Position numbers and translations under genes: made by a program
Notes under the pieces: model-generated
Told to the model about the DNA's origin: nothing
What the model saw: the letters and a program-made list of their open reading frames with translations, nothing else
Databases searched by the model: none
DNA from: Misgurnus anguillicaudatus
Taxonomy: Eukaryota > Chordata > Actinopteri > Cypriniformes > Cobitidae
Assembly (NCBI RefSeq): GCF_027580225.2
Contig: NC_073356.2
Location: 16,893,501 to 16,957,500 of the forward strand
Direction of reading: 5' to 3'
DNA: 64,000 bases
Part shown: in pieces, positions 1 to 9,586 of the stretch
Position numbering within the stretch: the first letter of the stretch is position 1
How the letters are laid out: the number at the start of each line of letters is the position of its first letter

Positions 1-129
1 TACCTAGCCCTCCAACCATACACCTTCCAAATCCGACATTGCCCTGGAAGGAGAAACCTTGTGGCCGACTACCTGTCTAGGTTCTCAGACAGTACGCGGC
101 CTGGAGAGGGGGGAAATAATGTGAAGTAG
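1..129 (+). pseudogene. 3' end of LTR-retrotransposon pol (RNase H tail)
   Basis: Frame 1 is open from the window edge to TAG at 127-129. It reads as the C-terminal end of a Ty3/gypsy-type RNase H: a 'LQPYTFQIRHCPGRRN' stretch followed by 'VADYLSR', matching the usual RNase H ending of LQ.Y.F.I.H.PG..N..AD.LSR. The stop falls 8 bases inside the LTR that starts at 120, and a purine-rich run (about 103-119) sits where the polypurine tract should be. No integrase follows RNase H, unlike the common gypsy order. Only the last 42 codons are in the window, so intactness of the element cannot be judged. Type is pseudogene because this is a fragment of a mobile element. Confidence 0.75.
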
Positions 130-1075
130 TGAGATCCCTCACGTCCTTCACCGCTGCAAGCGACAGCACTGGCACACATACGCACACACACACACACATC
201 CACACACACACACACATACCCTTACTTACCCGTAGATGCCGCTCTTGGAGTTGCGGGTGCACACGCATTCCCAGTAGTGTTCAGTTTTCATCCAACATTC
301 ATACTTCCCCTCTGTTGTTTATACTGGATAAATCACACATACCCTTCGTCTATTTGTCTTGTTTTATTGTGAATTATTGTATTGTTTGTTGGTGTAATCG
401 GGTTGCTGGCAGCTAGACGGGCGAACTCGAGCCATGGGAAGGCGATCGCTTATGACGTCATCAGTCAGCGCCGCGCCGGCGCAGTGAGCCAGAACCCGGT
501 GAAACCATTTGTGTTTTTGTGTAGGGGTGCCCAGAAATTGAGATTTGGAAGAGAGAACAATAATTGTTATGTTATTATTGTTTTGATCATTATTTATGAT
601 CGGGGGTTTGTTTTGTTGTTATGTTATTATTATGTTGGTATTATGTTATTATTAAGTGATCTTAAAGTGGAAGATGAAGGAAATGTAATACCTACCTGGG
701 CTATAATGAGGTAGCCCGAAAAAGGGGCGGAGTCTGGCCTTTATAAGCTGCAGCCAGACTCCAGTACAGGGCTTGTTTACCAAGTCGAGCGAGCGTGCTA
801 CTGCGGTGCCGTGAGCAAAACCTACCTGTATATAGTGGATACTGAGAGTGACTGTAAATATATTTGTACAGTGAATAGCGTTTTTACCTAAGTTTATTTT
901 GTTTATTATTTTTGTCATCATTGTTTTGGTACTTTGGGTTATTCTTTTTGAGTCACTGTATATATATACCTCACTGCTGGAATACTTTGGTGCACGTATA
1001 AATAAACACCACCTTACTCTGAAGAGTACTTACGGGTTGAGCCATCATTTACCATCATTTTTTTGAATCATTACA
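120..1075 (+). mobile_element. LTR of the same retrotransposon (956 bp)
   Basis: The LTR begins TGTGAAG at 120 and most likely ends ...TTACA at 1075 (TG...CA). It contains a GC box (ggggcgg, 724-730), a TATA-like ttataag (741-747) and a polyadenylation signal AATAAA (1001-1006), in the order expected for U3-R-U5. A CA microsatellite lies near its 5' end. The 3' boundary is inferred from the TG/CA rule, because the partner LTR is outside the window. Confidence 0.65.
171..217. repeat. (CA)n microsatellite
   Basis: Imperfect CA repeat inside the LTR. The short open frames across it are microsatellite translations. Confidence 0.9.
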
Positions 1076-1780
1076 AGTCCGATATATCACACGGCGCATT
1101 TTACAAATTGTATCTTTAATAGATTTATAGCATTTTGAAAAAAATAAAAAAAATTATCAGTTTTTATAATAAATATTTGAAAATCAAATTATGGATTTGA
1201 ATTTTTAATGTTATTATAAAGATGCTATGTGAAAGTTTGTAACAGAAAATAGTGGTTTTCATCTTGTCACTTTCTTGGTATAGAAAACACTATTTCACCG
1301 AAATTAGTCAAAATGGATTTATTGCGTTTTGAAACCAAACTCTTAATTTGTTAACATTAGTAAATGCATAGACTAACGTGAGCAGTACCATTAATCAGCA
1401 TTTATTAATCTCTGTTAAACCCCTTAAACTCTAGGATTCCACAAAATTGGAAATCGGGTCCAAAATTTAAATCGATTTTTTTATCAGTTTACTCTAAAGT
1501 GTATGTGGGTCTTTCAAATTCAGGCATGCCCAATTCTGCAAAAAATAAATTATACTGCATTAGTAGTTTGCGTGTACAGTTATTCATGTTAGTTTATTGT
1601 GCATAAACTAATATTAACAGATACAACTTTTGATTTAAAAAATTTATTAGTAAATGCTTAAATTAACATGAACTAAGATTAATAAATGCTGTTGAAGTAT
1701 TGTTCTTTGTTAGTTGATGTTAGCTAATGCATTAACTAATATTAACAAATACAACATCATTGTAAAGTGATAACCAAAAC
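1076..1780. repeat. AT-rich intronic sequence with dispersed repeat
   Basis: No coding signal. Related segments recur at about 1340-1430, 1556-1640 and 1640-1770, sharing words such as 'ttagtaaatgc' and 'aactaatattaaca', which suggests one decayed AT-rich transposon. The 'ttgtaaagtg.taacc' at its right edge resembles a common fish MITE terminus. Presumably intronic to runx1t1. Confidence 0.4.
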
Positions 1781-2857
1781 TAGGGGTGTGACGAGATCTC
1801 GTGCGACGAGATCTCGCGAGATTTCTTGTGGAGGTGAAATGCTGGCCGTTTCCCAAATAAAAGACAGCATCCTTCGGAGGTCGCATTTTTAAACTGCATT
1901 TACTTCATAAAGACTGTCGTCTTAGAGACTATTAACAATTCTAAAGTTTACTAATTATTTAGTTAATCGCAAATTGTTGTAATATGCTCACGACTTGCGA
2001 ATGTAATGCTCAGTTAATGATCTGAAATAAACCTTGATGACGTATGCAGCCTGCATATGCGACCTCCGGAGGATACAGCTTTCTGTTTGACCCTTTTACA
2101 GTGCATGCATTATATTTGTCTTTTACTGCGTTTGCTTTTTTGTTTGGGTTTCCAATAATGTTCGTTTGGGAGCTCGTGTGAAGTCTGAGACACGTTGTGT
2201 TTGTCTGTTGATCAGTGTCAGATGTGAAGTCTCAGCAGATTAAACCCTCACAGTTTACATGATTTAATGTCTGCATGTTCTTGCTCAAAAATAACAGTAG
2301 CTGTATCATTTCTATTGTAAAGAAATGGACATATATTAAATATTCAAATGGATTTAAACCTTGTTTGGCTAAAAATAAGCGTTTCTCTCCGTCTAAAGTG
2401 AAAGTGAAGATAGCGTCCGCAAGACGAGTCCACTATCGCCCCCTGCAGGCATTTGTTATAATACATACATAATGCTTTTTATTTAAAGACCACAAATGTT
2501 ATGTTTGTTAATGTAATGTTGTTTAATGTAACTTTTAATCTAAGTTTTAATACTTTATTAGAGCCAATTATTATTGCATCTTCGTTATGATGTAATTTTA
2601 AATGTTACTGCTCACTTGGGTCTTTTTTATTACCCAAAAATAACAAATTACCTTATTATCAGTTAGCAAAATAATTGTTAGGGCCAGTCCTTGATTAGTT
2701 AAAACATTAAAAAATAACGTGATTTCAGTTTCTTATTCATTTATTTTATCATTGAGGGTTTCTTAAAAAGTGTACAAATATTGCCTCGTCTCGTTCTCGT
2801 GAATCCAATCTCGTGTCTCGTCTCGTCTCGTGGATTAAGTGTCTCGTCACACCCCTA
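1781..2857. mobile_element. hAT-type non-autonomous element, 1077 bp
   Basis: Terminal inverted repeats: TAGGGGTGTGACGAGA at 1781 and its reverse complement ending GTCACACCCCTA at 2857. Both ends carry subterminal repeats of acgaga/tctcgt. Flanking octamers accaaaac (1773-1780) and cccaaaac (2858-2865) match at 7 of 8, as expected for a hAT 8-bp target duplication. No transposase frame is present. An internal inverted pair of 'cggaggtcgcat'-like segments lies near 1875 and 2060. Confidence 0.75.
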
Positions 2858-2865
2858 CCCAAAAC

Positions 2866-4998
2866 TGATTCTAGATTATTCGGGGCACCTTGCTGTTGTG
2901 TTTGCTTGGGTCATAAATCTTCTCCACATTTTCAAATATGCAATTTAAAGCCTAAAAAAGCCATTCACTATTATTATTTTTCTTTTCCTCCGTATTTCCT
3001 CCGTATTTACGTAGTTGGAACTTTTTGGTGAAAAACTGAGACACTAAGCAAATTTCACAGGCAAGGCTTGAAATTTTCACAAAATAAACATCAGTACAGC
3101 AGTATAATAATAAATGAAAAAGGATGTCTTTTAGATCTCTACTATAAATATCAGTTATGAAAAATTAACCACCATTAACAAAAAAGATTCAGCATTCCTA
3201 CCGTCCAACCACAAAAATATGACTTTTCCAGACTCCCCTACAATGACAAACGTATGTCTGTGTTTGTGTAATGTTGTGTAAGCCTTGCGATGGGCAGTTT
3301 AGCGGTTGGCTTTCACTGTAAGCGCCTCCACACATTCCAGCAGTGATGTCAGATCATAAAGCTCTTTTATTGCTCTGGCTGAACAGGACACATAAGTGCT
3401 TCCAGCCTTTCCAGCACTTTAGCACTTCTGCCATTAACCGTGCAACAGGAGCCGCCCTGCTCTCCACGGCACTCTGTTTTATCACAGCGGAGGAGCTGGT
3501 TAAAAGACGGATAAAGATATTAAAAGGCTTTGTTTAAAGAGCAGCTGATCTGTGTGAAATATGACAAGTGATGGATTTTGTAACAGCAGATTGTTTATCT
3601 TGGCCTCTGCCCGCTATTACGCGACAGACGCATCTGTTAAGGCAGCCTGTCCTTGCTGTGTGGTCTTAATAAGAGCAAACAAACCTTTTCACCGGGAATA
3701 TTCAGCCATTGCAGCACCACCATAAACAGATTGAAAATCCATCTGAAGATCCAAATAGAAATGCAGTTAAATGTATCAGGGACGTGTTGCATTTTCCGTG
3801 ACCTCAGCTCGCAAAGAAGAGCGAATTTGTGCACCAAACCGCTGTGGTTTCAAAATTCAGTCCAATTCTGATGAAATGCGCCTGGCTTTATAATCCTCTG
3901 TATTTAAGACTAGGGTGGAGGGTCTGTGTGACCACCACCATCCGTTTCTGCAGATCGAGGAGCTGAAGCATTATCGGACATGACGGTTAAGTCTATTATG
4001 CGGCATCGTATGTCTCTAGCGATGGTCGCGCTAACCGAGAGCAAAATAATGACACGTTTGTTATTGCAGAAAATTCATTTGCAATGTAGTAAAAGGTGAA
4101 TGGCCTTTTTTCAGAAAGACTGTGTACAGTAGGTGATGAATATTCAAGCCTCTTTCTTGCACAGTGCCATATCCTGATCTGCATGGGCCTTTGGGGCGCA
4201 ATTGAAATGCATAATTTAAATATAAATTGCCCGATTTGCATATGCAATTAGTCAGGCTGCAGCCCTGAACAATGAAAACAAACAAACACAAAATAATGCC
4301 CTAGTCTGCTCTTAAGTTTTTAAGCCAGAAGTATTTACGGTTAATGGGATAACAATGTAAAATGTATAGATAAAGTACAAGTACACAGAAATTCATTTGT
4401 ACTTCAGAGAGAGAAATATCAAGGATTATCTGTAATCTGTTCTGTGCATTTCTGTCAAGTTGGTGCTTTGATGTGAAACAAAGCATTTTGCTTGTTTATT
4501 TCTATTCAACTAACCCAACTAAAGCCTATTCAGATATAAATTGATGTTTCTAATGAATCCCCGGATTAATTTGAACAAAATATTTCAATAGGATCAATTA
4601 AACATGGTAAAATCATTATGAAAATGCCAGAATTATCAATTTAGTACTTTCTTTTTAGCCTGTTGGGTATGGATGAATAAAAATCTCTTATTGTTGTTTT
4701 AACTGATAATTCTGGCACATTTAATACTGAATTACTGTATAGTGGATCAGCGAATCGTAAGGCTACAAAGCTTGGGGCTAATTTATTTTTTGCAAGAAAT
4801 AAATTGTCAAATATAAGCTGATTATATACTTTTTGGTCACAGTGCTATGCAGTTAGTTGACAATTATATTTTTAAGTTTTAATACACTGTAAAAATGACT
4901 CTTAAAAAGGGACTTGAATGGTGTAATGTAGGTGAGCAGGATCATTGAAATCAAATGTATACTCTCTGATTTGAGTCTAAATATAGAGACAGTTATAG
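2866..4998. other. Non-coding interval, nothing recognised
   Basis: No exon, RNA gene or clear mobile-element termini. The part at about 3280-3850 is more GC-balanced and repeat-poor than its surroundings and could be a conserved non-coding block. That is inference from composition only. Presumably intron of runx1t1. Confidence 0.4.
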
Positions 4999-5417
4999 CA
5001 GCCTGATCTCACCGGAATTCGTACATATTTTACAGGTTGGCTAATTCGTATGAATTCGTACTAAGTAAATCGTACAAAAACGTATGATTATCTTAAAAAA
5101 ACACCTTTCACTGCCTCTAATCCTAACGTAACAGGATTGAACGCAAATTGTACAGTGTGGTCGTACATATTCATACGAATTAAAATAAAAAATAAAATGT
5201 TTACGAACTGCCATGAAAATGTGTTGGTTATAGATAAGCTATTTAAAACCACATTTTTTACGATTTGCTTTGCCACGTGACGTTGAGGCTGGGACGGAGT
5301 GTAATAATTTTATTTTCTAATAATAATACGTTTTTATACCATTCACTTCGTACAAATTCATATGAATTAATTAACTTGTAAAATACATAGAGTACGAACT
5401 TCTGTGAGATCAGGCTG
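4999..5417. mobile_element. Inverted-repeat MITE (CAGCCTGATCTCAC family), 419 bp
   Basis: Begins CAGCCTGATCTCACCGGAAT and ends with the reverse complement (...gtgagatcaggctg). The interior is rich in 'attcgtac/cgtacgaat' motifs on both arms. A diverged partial copy is at about 26547-26930. No coding capacity; superfamily not assigned. Confidence 0.75.
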
Positions 5418-5479
5418 GAAATATCAGTATGCCTAACCATTGGCAAACAGAATTTTTTTTTTTAAATGTACTTCATGTA

Positions 5480-6385
5480 ACATTTATGGGTCAATGGCGT
5501 GACGTTAATTATTTTGTGTCCGTATGGTTAAATTAAATGTGAAAAGGGTTAAAATTTCAAAATAAATTTGCAGATTACTTGCATACATTCTCTTTTTTGA
5601 GGACCAAGTCTAAAATTTCTGAATATTTAAGAATATTTGGGGGATAATTGCAAAAATGTCAATGTGGTGTAACCGTGCCGTGTCAATTGGTGTAACTAGT
5701 ATTTTTTAAATGAAAATATAAATATATTCATAAAAAATGTGGAATAAAATACAATCATCTAGTTAAGTGTAATATGTTTTTTACATACATTTTTACATCA
5801 TTTTTCAAAGATTATTTAGAAAACAGAGCTGTTTTTAGCATATGTCAGAACAAATATTACAAAAATGCATTAAAATTTACATTTACATGATATTAAATTT
5901 TTTATGATTAAGCTATACATGCCATCAAGATGGATACAATATTTAATATTTTTAATTCTTTGGCACAATTGGCGGTTACACCATTTGACATTTGCAGGTC
6001 CATTCAGTAAAAATTATGCAAATGTAATTTTTTATTGCATAAAATTAACATAAATACACTATGGGGTGGTTTCCCGGACAGGGATTAGACTGGCCCTAGA
6101 CTAAAACATTTTTAAGAGCTGTCCAAATTAAAAACAACTTGCACTGGCATACCTTTAAATACATCAGTGCCCTTTGCTTTGCCTCAAAATACACACAGGT
6201 AATGTTTTTAGTATGGCATGTTTATTAAAACTAGTTATATTTCCTAAATAAGCTAATCCCTGTCCGGGAAACCGCCCCTATGTGCATTGAAATAAACCTG
6301 ATGCGTGCTTTTAAAACAAGTTTTTTTTTTTAAGATTTTTGAATTTCTTATCTTGCCAAACCATTTTTGTCACTGACCCTTATAC
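5480..6385. mobile_element. Dispersed repeat, inverted relative to the copy at 47.5-48.2 kb
   Basis: This stretch, including 'ttggcggttacaccatttga', is the reverse complement of sequence at about 47560-48200 inside the larger element 47321-48320. It is interrupted at 6063-6278 by a second element. Terminal ends are not clear here, so boundaries are approximate. Confidence 0.6.
6063..6278. mobile_element. Short TIR element GGGGTGGTTTCCCGG, 216 bp, inserted in a repeat
   Basis: TIRs GGGGTGGTTTCCCGGACAGG at the left and CCTGTCCGGGAAACCGCCCC at the right. It is flanked by TAT (6060-6062 and 6279-6281). The related empty site near 47600 reads 'cactatgtgc' (reverse strand) with a single TAT, so insertion made a 3-bp duplication. 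A diverged relative bounds 16093-17968. Confidence 0.8.
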
Positions 6386-6622
6386 TAAATGGTTTCATTG
6401 AAAGCTGTGAGCTGTGAAATATCTGTGACCACTAATGTCTCCAACAGAATAGCAAAAAGAGTTTTTTGATGAACCCACCTCTTTGAATTTTCTATTATTT
6501 AATATTTAAGCTTCCAGTTAAATTTTTATTTAGATGCTGCATAAAGCATGTTTTAAGTTACCTGAGAAAACTTGTAGTCTGTGCTTTCGGGCACCTAAAA
6601 TTGAATTGCATTTTCTCTTCAG

Positions 6623-6813
6623 AAGAAGCTGTGAATGAGGTGAAGAGGCAGGCCATGTCCGAACTGCAGAAAGCCGTGTCGGAGGCGGAGCGCAAGGCCC
6701 ATGAGATGATCAGCACCGAGCGAGCCAAGATGGAGCGCACGGTGGCCGAGGCCAAAAGGCAGGCGGCGGAGGACGCGCTGTCAGTCATCAACCAGCAGGA
6801 GGATTCGAGTGAG
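6623..6813 (+). CDS. runx1t1: runx1t1, penultimate coding exon
   Basis: RUNX1T1 (ETO/MTG8) is a nuclear corepressor scaffold that recruits HDAC/NCoR complexes to DNA-bound factors. This exon follows a pyrimidine-rich acceptor (ttttctcttcag) and ends in the donor gag|gtaaca. Entering phase 1 (AA completes a Glu codon), it encodes an Ala/Glu/Lys-rich helical segment: [16 protein letters not shown]..., then [15 protein letters not shown], then INQQEDSSE. This matches the conserved segment between NHR3 and the MYND finger of ETO-family proteins. It exits in phase 0 and joins the MYND exon at 9308. Upstream exons (TAFH/NHR1, NHR2, NHR3) are outside the window. Among the three family members (RUNX1T1, CBFA2T2, CBFA2T3), the C-terminus of the next exon points to RUNX1T1. 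Confidence 0.93.
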
Positions 6814-7903
6814 GTAACAGCTTGTACGCCTACCGCACATCATTATTTTGTTACTGAACAGCTGCAGTGTTCAAATGCTGCACAATGAATCATTTGGATG
6901 GTAATGTATTCCATAATTTATTATATTTTGCATTAGATATCATCTTTGGGATTGATGGATCCTCTTTATTTTATAACTGTTAAATCCTAGACATGATTTC
7001 TCGTCCTAGTTTGTCAGCTTGTTTTATTTCCACGACTTGTGTTTGATCTCAATATGGAAACATGGTTGGAAATTTGTATAGAAAAGGTGTCCCACGTAAT
7101 TTCTCATGTAGGCCTGTGTCTCGCAGAGCTGTGGGATATAACATTGCATTTATCACCTCAGGCAAGAGTCGAGGTTTTCCTACTCTAAATGAAACATGTG
7201 GACATTTAAGGTGGTTCTGATTTGGATGGGGAAATTGGGAAGGGAGCGGCGAGTGTCTGGGCACAGCGGGGGGACGACTCGTTTAATCAGTTAGCAGAGA
7301 AAGGCGGCACGCATCTGAGTTTAATTGCACGAGCCGTGTTTACGCACACTTCTCCCCAGAGGATTGCGTCGGTAGCCGATTTTAACTCCGGCTTTCCGTC
7401 TCTGGTACGCATTCAGGACTTTGTGATAATTGCACTTCTGTGGCCTGGAGACAAACACAAAGAGGCCACACTGGTAACCTGAGAGCCTGCGCCATCTCCG
7501 AGCGATGTAGTTAACCTGTTACAAATGTGTCCTCACGTAGCTCCATGTGGAACTGGGTAAAATGACTCCGTTTTACTTTTTTCCCCGAGCTTGCTCATTA
7601 TTTCCATGTTTTCAAAGCAGGGAGATCCAAAGAAAAATAAACCAGAATTCTCTGTTTAGACGTACACTCAAATGGGAAATGTTTGCTGTTAATGAGCCGA
7701 GACTTCCACTTGGTTTTCTCAAAGGTCTATGCATCTATTATTTCCTAATTGGGATAATACCCATGGAATAGAGAGCCCAGATTGGGAATGATATTTATTT
7801 GAGTGGTGAGAGTCAACAGGGACCCGGATATATGATATCTGGTTCATGATTCGATAATATTGTAATTCTTCTATTGTTAACTTCTCAAGTCATATCTTTT
7901 TAG
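6814..7903. other. runx1t1 last intron, repeat-poor part
   Basis: No exon or mobile-element termini seen. About 7040-7780 is GC-balanced and free of recognised repeats, so it could be an intronic enhancer or other conserved element. This is inference from composition only. Confidence 0.35.
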
Positions 7904-7906
7904 TAA

Positions 7907-8770
7907 GGGGGCGTGCACACCAAAGATTTTTTACACGGCTGAAACGCCCGACGGACAGCTTTATTTCAGCCGACTGCCTGCTTTCTTCAGCTGAGCGCTT
8001 TGGTTGCTGTGATACTTCTGCTTTGTTTATAATGCGGCTTTCACATAGGGTGCGGTGCGCACTGCGCTATGAAATCCATTCATTTCAATGGCTTGCGCCG
8101 AGCGAGGGTGGTTTGTTGTTGCGTCGAGCAAAGTGCGAGCGCAGCGGAGGCAACTTGCGCTCACGTCGCGGTCAAAGTTCAAAATAGTTTAACGTTTGCG
8201 CTCTGTGAAGATTACCCGCGCAGCCAATAGAAACTGGGCATTCAAACAAAATGGACGAAAAGCTTATTCTCGGAATTCCTGGAGCTTCTACAGAGTCATT
8301 GGAAGGAAAGCCGTATCATGGAAACACGTAGCAATTCAAGTTGGCATGTCATGTGTGTTTTAAGTCAAGTAGTTCGTTGTAGGTAGGCAGCTTAAAGTTA
8401 CGTGAAATGGAGACGGGCAAAATCAGTCTCTGTATTCCTCATCCACTATTTAACCCAATTACAAACACTGAAGTAATTTATTGAAAACCCCGCCTACTTT
8501 GGTCTGGCCAGCAGAGCACAAATCGCTTGGCTGCGCTGATCCCAGCGGCGAGCGCAGCGCACACCGCTTCCTATGTGAAAGCCGCATCAGTCGTTGTACG
8601 ATGCGCCAGTTGGTTGTTTTGATATTTGTCACCAAAAGTTGAATATTTTTCAACTCTCAGCCTGAAAAAAAAAATGCCAGCTGCTGGCTTTTTTTAAAAA
8701 ACTGCGCTTCCATTGGAAACAATTGAAAACATACGCCGCCCCAGCATAAAAGATTTGGTGTGACGCCCCC
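7907..8770. mobile_element. PIF/Harbinger-like element (864 bp) in runx1t1 intron
   Basis: TIRs GGGGGCGTGCACACCAAAGA and the reverse complement of aaagatttggtgtgacgccccc. TAA lies on both sides (7904-7906, 8771-8773), the 3-bp TWA target duplication typical of PIF/Harbinger. No transposase frame. It hosts a second insertion at 8033-8586 and is followed directly by another element at 8774. Confidence 0.75.
8033..8586. mobile_element. Nested MITE, TIR TGCGGCTTTCACATAG
   Basis: Left end TGCGGCTTTCACATAGG at 8033; right end CCTATGTGAAAGCCGCA at 8586. Flanks are TAA (left) and TCA (right), so a Harbinger-like 3-bp duplication with one change is plausible. It lies wholly inside 7907-8770. Confidence 0.7.
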
Positions 8771-8773
8771 TAA

Positions 8774-9165
8774 TGCAGGGTTTACACCAGACGCGGCAAG
8801 TGTGAGTGATTTACATCAATGCAAAGACGCGATTAGGCATCTTGCGGCGCGGTATACGCGGTAAGCGCGGCGGTAATTAAGCGTTGACGCGGGAAAGTAG
8901 AAAAATCTGAACTTCAGCGGATTTCCGCACCGCGTTAATCAGGACCTTGCTGTAGTAGTGACGTGATTACAGGAAGAGAGCGGAGTGGCGGAGTCGCAGA
9001 AGCCCCTTCTATGATGCGAATTTCCGCGTGAATTTCTTGAATTACTACAATTTCACGTGCGGCTTTCATGCGCGAATGACGCGAGTGAACCAAAATGTTC
9101 AAGCGTCCAACTACGCGCAAATAGCGTGTTTTTGCCGCCTCTACCGCGGCTGGTGGGAATGTCCA
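8774..9165. mobile_element. Second Harbinger-like element abutting the first
   Basis: Left end TGCAGGGTTTACACCAGACG. The right end is the imperfect inverse (accgcggctggtgggaatgtcca). It is flanked by TAA at 8771-8773 (shared with the preceding element) and TAA at 9166-9168. GC-rich 'gcgcgg' motifs fill it. Ends are imperfect, so the right boundary is tentative. The insertion 45160-45420 looks like the same style of element. Confidence 0.55.
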
Positions 9166-9307
9166 TAAAGCTTTTAACTTGTAATTTACTTTATTTCTTG
9201 ATCTGAATGGTGATAGCTAAAAATAACAATTATTTATGTAAAAATATCAGTACTGCAAGTTACAATATTATGTAATTTAACCTTCACCCTTTTCTATTTG
9301 TGCACAG

Positions 9308-9586
9308 AGCTGCTGGAATTGTGGACGCAAAGCGAGCGAGACCTGCAGCGGCTGCAACACAGCGCGATACTGCGGTTCCTTCTGCCAGCACAAGGACTGG
9401 GAAAAGCACCACCACGTATGCGGTCAGACCCTGCAGGCACAGCAGCAAGGAGAGGCCCCCGCCACCGTCAGCTCCTCAGCCACCCCCAGCAGCGGGGCCG
9501 GCAGCCCTGCAGACACGCCCTCCGCCGCCACCCCGCGCTCTGCCACGCCCGGCACGCCCTCCGCCATAGAGACCACGCCCCGCTAA
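9308..9586 (+). CDS. runx1t1: runx1t1, terminal exon with MYND zinc finger
   Basis: The acceptor is ...ttgtgcacag|AGC. The exon starts in phase 0 and ends at TAA 9584-9586 (92 codons plus stop). It opens with the MYND finger: [16 protein letters not shown], then [20 protein letters not shown], which keeps all Cys/His zinc ligands (C-x2-C...C-x2-C...C-x3-C...H-x3-C). This domain binds PPPLI-type motifs in NCoR/SMRT. A Ser/Thr/Pro-rich tail follows, with repeated ATP/GTP-type turns, ending [10 protein letters not shown]. That tail is characteristic of RUNX1T1 rather than CBFA2T2 or CBFA2T3. Longer frames across this exon in other phases (Arg/Pro-rich) are shadows. The exon is preceded by a 2.5-kb intron with three mobile elements. 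Confidence 0.96.
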   Translation, partial: SCWNCGRKASETCSGCNTARYCGSFCQHKDWEKHHHVCGQTLQAQQQGEAPATVSSSATPSSGAGSPADTPSAATPRSATPGTPSAIETTPR

